DNA of 10,683 nt from NCBI GenBank assembly GCA_023417735.1, contig JAEZEK010000137.1:1-10683 (forward strand), in the 5' to 3' direction. The notes beneath the pieces are model-generated. The model worked only from the letters and a program-made list of their open reading frames with translations. It made no database searches and was not told the DNA's origin. Positions 6,683-10,683 of the stretch are shown here, piece by piece (position 1 is the stretch's first letter; each line of letters opens with the position of its first letter). A program made the translations under genes and the position numbers. Source of the stretch: Pseudomonadota bacterium (GTDB lineage Bacteria > Pseudomonadota > Alphaproteobacteria > Rhizobiales > Afifellaceae).

Positions 6683-6838
6683 TCACTTCTTCTGCTGGCC
6701 GAGGCGCGTCGCCGCGCTCTTCATGGCCTGGCCGAGATCGCTCGCGGCCATGTATTTCGGGCCGGACTTCGCGCCCTTCTCGGCGCTCTTCGGCTTCTTG
6801 GCTTCCTTGGTTCCGCGCTTCTGGGCCTTGGCCATCAT
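6683..6838 (-). CDS. Small lysine-rich basic protein, about 50 aa
   Basis: A very short gene encoding 51 residues from ATG 6838, or 50 from the adjacent ATG 6835. The protein starts MAKAQKRGTKEAKKPKSAEK and has many Lys/Ala residues in its first half, then GPKYMAASDLGQAMKSAATR and a QQKK end. It is strongly basic and probably disordered N-terminally with one short helix. The Shine-Dalgarno AAGGGAG lies 6 nt from the second ATG, which makes 6835 the better start. Short proteins beginning MAK-Q-R with an EAKKPK stretch are familiar hypotheticals in Hyphomicrobiales, from memory and unverified. A nucleic-acid-binding role would fit the charge but is a guess. It lies 72 bp after the SH3-like gene and 6 bp before the 79-residue gene. 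Confidence 0.7.
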   Translation of the reverse strand: MMAKAQKRGTKEAKKPKSAEKGAKSGPKYMAASDLGQAMKSAATRLGQQKK

Positions 6839-6910
6839 CGGCTCCCTTGGCTGCGGCGCACTTCCCCGCGCCGTCCGGGGCTCGTCAAGGACAGCGGCGG
6901 CCCGGACCGG

Positions 6911-7126
6911 TCAGTGATCGAGGCCCGATCCCGGCCAGGCCGGCGATAGCTGGCTCTCCCACACCACCCGCTGCTGCGGGCTGTCGGTCGCCTGGACGCG
7001 GTATTGCCAGTCGCCGCGCTCCTCCGGCATCAGCGCCAGGATCTTGTAGGTTCCGGCGGCGCCCCGCATGGCGGCCGAGCCGGACAGGCGGACGCTCTGG
7101 CCCACCTTGAAGGCGTGACGGTTCAT
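6911..7126 (-). CDS. Hypothetical small protein, SH3-like beta-barrel type, 71 aa
   Basis: A 71-residue protein with the layout of a small SH3/KOW-like barrel: FKVGQSVRLSGS at the start, GTYKILALMPEERGDWQYRVQ in the middle, and QQRVVWESQLSP at the end. Proteins of this length and pattern are common, uncharacterised members of alphaproteobacterial genomes; I know no established function. There is no signal peptide or membrane span. ATG 7126 is well supported by GGAGGAGAT 6-8 nt upstream (7132-7140). It lies 71 bp downstream of the cold shock gene on the same strand and could be cotranscribed or have its own promoter. The last residues (WPGSGLDH) fall outside the barrel. Confidence 0.8.
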   Translation of the reverse strand: MNRHAFKVGQSVRLSGSAAMRGAAGTYKILALMPEERGDWQYRVQATDSPQQRVVWESQLSPAWPGSGLDH

Positions 7127-7197
7127 CCTCGATCTCCTCCAGCCTTCGAGCTAGCGGAGAGACGCGGTCGCCCGCGCCCCTCCTCGATCCGTCCGGG

Positions 7198-7407
7198 TCA
7201 GGCGTGCTGCAGGTTCGCAGCCGCCGGCTTTCCGGAGCGCCGGTCGTTCTCGACGTCGAAGCTGATCTTCTGGCCCTCGACGAGGCCGCGCATGCCGGCC
7301 GCTTCCAGGGCGGTGGCGTGCACGAAGACGTCGTTGCCGCCGTCGTCCGGCTGGATGAATCCGAAACCCTTCTGGGAATTGTAGAACTTTACGGTACCCG
7401 TGGTCAT
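7198..7407 (-). CDS. Cold shock protein (CspA family)
   Basis: A 69-residue single cold-shock domain protein, which binds single-stranded RNA and DNA in the cytoplasm and acts as an RNA chaperone. Both nucleic-acid-binding motifs are present: RNP1 as KGFGFIQ (13-19) and RNP2 as DVFVH (26-30). The opening MTTGTVKFYNSQKGFGFI and the closing GQKISFDVENDRRSGKPAAANL are typical for alphaproteobacterial CspA proteins. The start is ATG 7407, with AAAGGA about 7 nt upstream. The frame stays open to 7524, but that extension has no family sequence and would be 5' leader. A long leader with a stem-loop (7439-7457) may take part in temperature-dependent control, as known for cspA mRNAs; this is inference. 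Which csp paralogue it is cannot be told. Confidence 0.95.
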   Translation of the reverse strand: MTTGTVKFYNSQKGFGFIQPDDGGNDVFVHATALEAAGMRGLVEGQKISFDVENDRRSGKPAAANLQHA

Positions 7408-7438
7408 CTCGTGTCCTTTCGTGACGCGCGCGTTCGGC

Positions 7439-7457
7439 CGGGCGCTCAGAGCGCCCG
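7439..7457 (-). promoter_or_regulatory. Stem-loop in the presumed cold shock mRNA leader
   Basis: A perfect 8-bp inverted repeat with a 3-nt loop (CGGGCGCT-CAG-AGCGCCCG) lies 31 nt upstream of the csp ATG on its strand. If csp transcription begins further upstream, this hairpin sits in the 5' leader. It might be an RNA structure affecting translation or stability, or a protein site in DNA. No T-run follows it, so it is not read as a terminator. Confidence 0.4.
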
Positions 7458-7917
7458 CTCCATGAAGTCGAGTTTTGGAAAGAAGGTCTGAACGTGCGCC
7501 CGGCATGCCAGGCAGTACGGCCAAGTTGTCAGGCCAAAGATCGATACGACCAACCTAGTGCTTCCGGCACCCGCCGGCAAGGCGCAATCTTTCTTTTCGG
7601 ATTCTGCGGGTTTTCAGGGGTGGCGCGATCGGCGGCGGAACGAGGCGCTGGTCAGTGGCGCCTGGCGGCGGGCACGAGCGTTTTCGGGGGAGGTTCCAGT
7701 TCGGACGGCTCCCTCCGCTCCCCGCGGCACATTCACAGTGGCTCGTAGCGATTGAGTCGCCTACAAAATGGGGAACTTGTGCAACGAACATGGAGCGCAA
7801 GCATGCAGCCTCTTGGATAAGCCATCATTGACAATGCTACGATCTAAAAGGTAGAAGTTCCACTTTCCCAACCTACAAATCTTTACTCTTTGCCTACTTC
7901 ATGCATTGGAGCATAAA
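7458..7917. other. Intergenic stretch with composition change
   Basis: No convincing gene is present. The part to about 7560 is the likely csp promoter and leader region; it includes an imperfect palindrome at 7498-7513 with the core GGCATGCC, but I could not choose a promoter. From about 7560 to 7740 the DNA is GC-rich with short open frames lacking ribosome binding sites or recognisable protein sequence. From about 7740 the base composition turns AT-richer and stays so to the end of the membrane protein gene. A TTGACA at 7828-7833 with TAGAAG 18 nt later could be the promoter of that gene. Confidence 0.5.
7828..7857 (+). promoter_or_regulatory. Possible sigma-70 promoter for the AT-rich island gene
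   Basis: A perfect TTGACA (7828-7833) is followed, 18 nt later, by TAGAAG (7852-7857), a four-of-six match to the -10 hexamer. It lies about 60 bp upstream of the TTG start at 7918 on the same strand. The -10 is weak and AT-rich DNA gives such matches easily. Confidence 0.3.
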
Positions 7918-8481
7918 TTGAGGAAATACCTAACATATACGTCCGCTATTTGGATCGTTTCTTCTGCGTCATTCGCGCTTCTAGTTTTTCATATGCTTTT
8001 GCGATACAATGGAAATAATCTGCATGATGGCCTTGATATAATCTCTCTGGGTCTCTTTGCAATAATCTTATCTCCCTGGATCACGAGAATCGTAGGGTCT
8101 CTCAAAGTGGGCGGTGTAGAGCTAAACTTTGTCAAGCATCGTATTGATGAGCAACAAACGGAGATTGACGCGATCAAGTTCTTGTTTGCGCATTTTCTCA
8201 GCCATTGGGAGCTACATCACTTGCGCGCGCTGGTGAACGGCGATGAGTTCATTGTGGATGTAGGTCACTTTCCTGACGATCTCAAACGTGAACTTCGACG
8301 ATTGCGCGAATTAGGCCTTATTGAAGGGAACGGTCCAGTTGGTCTTGCCGACATGTTCAACGATCCTCGGAAGACCAAAAGTCTTCATGAGTATTTTCGC
8401 GCGACGCCCCGAGGAAAGAAGTACGTCGATATGCAGAAGAAAATGGGAAATATTTTCTCAGTGGACCAAGATTTCAATTAG
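7918..8481 (+). CDS. Unknown two-span membrane protein with coiled coil and winged-helix-like C-terminus
   Basis: A 187-residue protein (191 if started at TTG 7906) that I cannot name. Counted from TTG 7918, there is a hydrophobic span at about 8-29 (TSAIWIVSSASFALLVFHML), a second at about 39-60 (DIISLGLFAIILSPWITRIV), then a helical, coiled-coil-like stretch (VELNFVKHRIDEQQTEIDAI). The soluble tail (HWELHHLRALVNGDEF, LKRELRRLRELGLIE, HEYFRATPRGKKYVDM) has the helix-helix-wing pattern of winged-helix domains. TTG 7918 is preferred because GGAG lies 6 nt before it; TTG 7906 has no such site. Codon use and base composition are AT-rich (20 of 60 G+C in 7981-8040), unlike every neighbour, which points to horizontal transfer. 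It stands alone, convergent with mfd. Membrane-anchored sensing is a guess. Confidence 0.75.
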   Translation: MRKYLTYTSAIWIVSSASFALLVFHMLLRYNGNNLHDGLDIISLGLFAIILSPWITRIVGSLKVGGVELNFVKHRIDEQQTEIDAIKFLFAHFLSHWELHHLRALVNGDEFIVDVGHFPDDLKRELRRLRELGLIEGNGPVGLADMFNDPRKTKSLHEYFRATPRGKKYVDMQKKMGNIFSVDQDFN

Positions 8482-8573
8482 CATTACGGCGACTTCGCAC
8501 GTGTTGCTTGACGCCTATGTTATTGTGTCGGACACGCATCTGATGGCTAACGATAAGGGCGAAAATTAGTGAA

Positions 8574-10683
8574 TCAAGCCGCCTTCTTCTCGGCCTCCTC
8601 GGCGATCCGGACCAGGCGGGTCATGACGGTGGCGACGCCCTTGAGGCGGTCGTCCTCGCGCGGCCAGTCGCGCTGGAGGACGATGCGCTGGTCGGGGCGG
8701 ATCTTCGCCATCGTGCCCTGCTCGCCGATGTAGCGGACAAGCCCGGCCGGGTTGGCGAACTCGTTGTTGCGGAAGGCGACGACGACGCCCTTCGGGCCGG
8801 CGTCGACCTTCTCGACATTGGCGCGCCGGCAGAGCGACTTCACGTAGACGACCTTCAGGAGGTGCTCGACCTCGTCGGGGAGCGGGCCGAAGCGGTCGAT
8901 CAGCTCGGCGCCGAAGGCGTCGATGGCGGCGGCGTCCTCGAGGTCGGCCAGGCGCCGGTAGAGGCTCATGCGCAGCTGCAGGTCCGGCACGTAGGCCTCC
9001 GGGATCATGACGGCGGTGCCGATCGTGATCTGCGGCGACCAGCGCTCCTCGCCCGCTTCCGCGTCGCCGCCGGCCTTGAGGCTCGCCACCGCCTCCTCCA
9101 GCATCTGCTGGTAGAGCTCGAAGCCGACCTCGCGGATGTGGCCGGACTGCTCCTCGCCGAGCAGGTTGCCGGCGCCGCGCAGGTCGAGGTCGTGCGAGGC
9201 GAGCTGGAAGCCCGCGCCGAGCGTGTCGAGCGACTGCAGCACCTTCAGCCGCCGCTCCGCCATGTCGGTCAGCGCCCGGTTCGCCGGCACGGTGAAGAGC
9301 GCGTAGGCGCGGGTCTTCGCCCGGCCGATCCGGCCGCGCAGCTGGTAGAGCTGGGCGAGGACGAACATGTCGGCGCGGTGCACCACGAGCGTGTTGGCGC
9401 GCGGGATGTCGAGGCCGGATTCCACGATCGTCGTCGACAGCAGGATGTCGTACTGGCCCTCGTAGAAGGCGTTCATGATCTGGTCGAGCTCGGAGGGCGG
9501 CATCTGGCCGTGCGCGACGGCCACCGTCGCCTCCGGGACCTGCTCGTCGAGGAACGCCTTGATGTCGGCGAGGTCGGAGATGCGCGGCACCCCGTAGAAG
9601 GCCTGCCCGCCGCGCACGCGCTCGCGCAGGAGCGCCTCTCGGATGGTGAGCGGGTCGAAGGGCGAGACGAAGGTGCGGACCGCGAGCCGGTCGACCGGGG
9701 GCGTCGCGATCATGGAGAGATCGCGCACGCCGGTCAGCGCCAGCTGCAGCGTGCGCGGGATCGGCGTCGCCGACATGGTGAGCACGTGGACGCTCGACCG
9801 GATCTCCTTCAGCCGCTCCTTGTGCTTGACGCCGAAATGCTGCTCCTCGTCGACGATGAGGAGGCCGAGGTCACGGAACGCGATCGCCTTGCCGAGGAGC
9901 GCGTGCGTGCCGATCACGATGTCGACCGTGCCGTCGGCGAGCCCCTTCTTCACCTTGGCGAGCTGGGCGGAGCCGACCAGGCGCGAGGCCTGCTCGACGA
10001 CGAGCGGCAGGCCGCGGAAGCGCTCCTGGAAGGTGCGGAAGTGCTGGCGGGCGAGCAGCGTCGTCGGCACCACGACGGCGACCTGCTTGCCGTTCATGGC
10101 GGCCACGAAGGCAGCGCGCAGCGCCACCTCGGTCTTGCCGAAGCCGACGTCGCCGCAGACGAGCCGGTCCATCGGGCGCCCGGCGACGAGATCGTCGAGC
10201 GCGGCGTCGATCGCCGCGAGCTGGGCGGCGGTCTCCTCGTAGGGGAAGCGGGCGGCGAACTCGCCGTAGAGGCCGTGCGGCGGCGGCAGCTCGGGCGCCT
10301 TCTTCGTGAGGCGCGCCGCCGCCGTCCTGATCAGCGCGTCGGCCATGTCGCGGATGCGCTTCTTGAGCCGCGCGTTGCGGTTCTGCCAGCCGACGCCGCC
10401 GAGCCTGTCGAGATCGGCGTCGGTGCCCTCAGAGCCGAAGCGGGTCAGGAGCTCGATGTTCTCCACCGGCAGGAACAGCTTGTCGCCGCCGGCATATTGC
10501 AGCTCCAGGCAATCGTGCGGCGCGCCGGCGGCCTCGATGGTGCGCAGTCCCGTGAAGCGGGCGATGCCGTGGTCGACGTGGACGACGAGGTCGCCGGCGG
10601 CGAGGCTCGTCGCCTCGGTGATCGCGTCGGCAGCGCGCTTGCGCTTGCGCGCCGCGCGCACCAGCCGGTCGCCGAGCACGTCC
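8574..10683 (-). CDS. mfd: Transcription-repair coupling factor Mfd, C-terminal part (5' end outside window)
   Basis: The last 700 or so residues of Mfd, the ATP-driven DNA translocase that removes RNA polymerase stalled at lesions and recruits UvrA. The gene enters from the right edge, so the UvrB-like N-terminal domains are missing; the first codon seen near 10679 is an internal GTG (Val), not a start. In order from that codon: the RNA-polymerase-interacting Tudor-like domain (about 28-90, GDLVVHVDHGIARFTGL); the Q-motif region FPYEET; Walker A GDVGFGKTE (177-185); the DEEQ box (277-280); SATPIPRT (303-310); motif VI YQLRGRIGRAKTRAY; and the C-terminal TRCF domain (about 545-650, MIPEAYVPDLQLRMSLYRRL). 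The DEEQ instead of E. coli DEEH is usual for alphaproteobacteria. The frame is intact to the TGA at 8574-8576. There is no clear terminator between it and the convergent island gene. Confidence 0.97.
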   Translation of the reverse strand, partial: DVLGDRLVRAARKRKRAADAITEATSLAAGDLVVHVDHGIARFTGLRTIEAAGAPHDCLELQYAGGDKLFLPVENIELLTRFGSEGTDADLDRLGGVGWQNRNARLKKRIRDMADALIRTAAARLTKKAPELPPPHGLYGEFAARFPYEETAAQLAAIDAALDDLVAGRPMDRLVCGDVGFGKTEVALRAAFVAAMNGKQVAVVVPTTLLARQHFRTFQERFRGLPLVVEQASRLVGSAQLAKVKKGLADGTVDIVIGTHALLGKAIAFRDLGLLIVDEEQHFGVKHKERLKEIRSSVHVLTMSATPIPRTLQLALTGVRDLSMIATPPVDRLAVRTFVSPFDPLTIREALLRERVRGGQAFYGVPRISDLADIKAFLDEQVPEATVAVAHGQMPPSELDQIMNAFYEGQYDILLSTTIVESGLDIPRANTLVVHRADMFVLAQLYQLRGRIGRAKTRAYALFTVPANRALTDMAERRLKVLQSLDTLGAGFQLASHDLDLRGAGNLLGEEQSGHIREVGFELYQQMLEEAVASLKAGGDAEAGEERWSPQITIGTAVMIPEAYVPDLQLRMSLYRRLADLEDAAAIDAFGAELIDRFGPLPDEVEHLLKVVYVKSLCRRANVEKVDAGPKGVVVAFRNNEFANPAGLVRYIGEQGTMAKIRPDQRIVLQRDWPREDDRLKGVATVMTRLVRIAEEAEKKAA

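Noticed and set aside
7408..7524. N-terminal extension of the cold shock protein
   Set aside because: The CspA family starts at MTTGTVKFY; the extension has no family match and holds the ribosome binding site and leader hairpin.
7555..7800. Minus-strand 81-residue frame, and plus-strand frames of 84 and 65 residues in the same stretch
   Set aside because: No ribosome binding site and no recognisable sequence, and the minus frame crosses the composition boundary; probably noncoding.
8321..8569. Plus-strand 82-residue frame overlapping the end of the island gene
   Set aside because: Mostly out-of-frame reading of the membrane protein gene with no start signal.
10679..10683. Mfd starting inside the window
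   Set aside because: The apparent first codon is GTG in the middle of the conserved Mfd sequence before the polymerase-interacting domain; the gene continues beyond the edge.
1..10683. CRISPR arrays, insertion sequences, tRNA or rRNA genes
   Set aside because: Read for regularly spaced repeats, terminal inverted repeats, transposase motifs and cloverleaf patterns; none seen.

Overview
The window reads as ordinary chromosome of a high-GC alphaproteobacterium, most likely in the Hyphomicrobiales (Rhizobiales). The reasons are an IalB-family secreted protein, a YejA-type solute-binding protein, an Mfd with the alphaproteobacterial-style DEEQ box, and several short hypothetical proteins of a type often met in that order. 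Base composition is strongly GC-rich (48 of 60 bases in 4261-4320). The exception is an AT-richer patch at about 7740-8573 (20 of 60 G+C in 7981-8040).

Layout: (1) 140-1440, plus strand: a lipid A-type acyltransferase, then hspQ, which overlaps it by 4 bp at a GTGA junction. (2) 1474-2160, minus: a secreted IalB-family protein, convergent with hspQ and divergent from the next unit across a 199-bp spacer. (3) 2360-4860, plus: a YejA-like periplasmic solute-binding protein without permease genes, overlapping (ATGA) a cytoplasmic DsbA/FrnE-like oxidoreductase. (4) 4857-6015, minus: an XRE-cupin regulator followed 7 bp later by a GNAT acetyltransferase. The GNAT stop shares a CTAG with the oxidoreductase stop. 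The regulator start region carries three short palindromes and a promoter that would give a nearly leaderless mRNA. (5) 6115-7407, minus: five small genes. These are a cold shock protein, a 71-residue SH3-like protein, a lysine-rich protein of about 50 residues, and unknown proteins of 79 and 93 residues. (6) 7408-7917: about 500 bp without a convincing gene, containing the csp leader and the switch to AT-richer DNA. (7) 7918-8481, plus: one probably acquired membrane protein with a cytosolic coiled coil and a winged-helix-like tail. (8) 8574-10683, minus: the C-terminal 60% or so of Mfd, cut by the window edge.

Most genes are housekeeping or envelope and stress functions. I see no CRISPR array, transposase, phage module, tRNA or rRNA. 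The two places that best repay a closer look are the palindrome cluster at the XRE-cupin start and the AT-rich island gene beside mfd. Nothing here amounts to a demonstrably new system.
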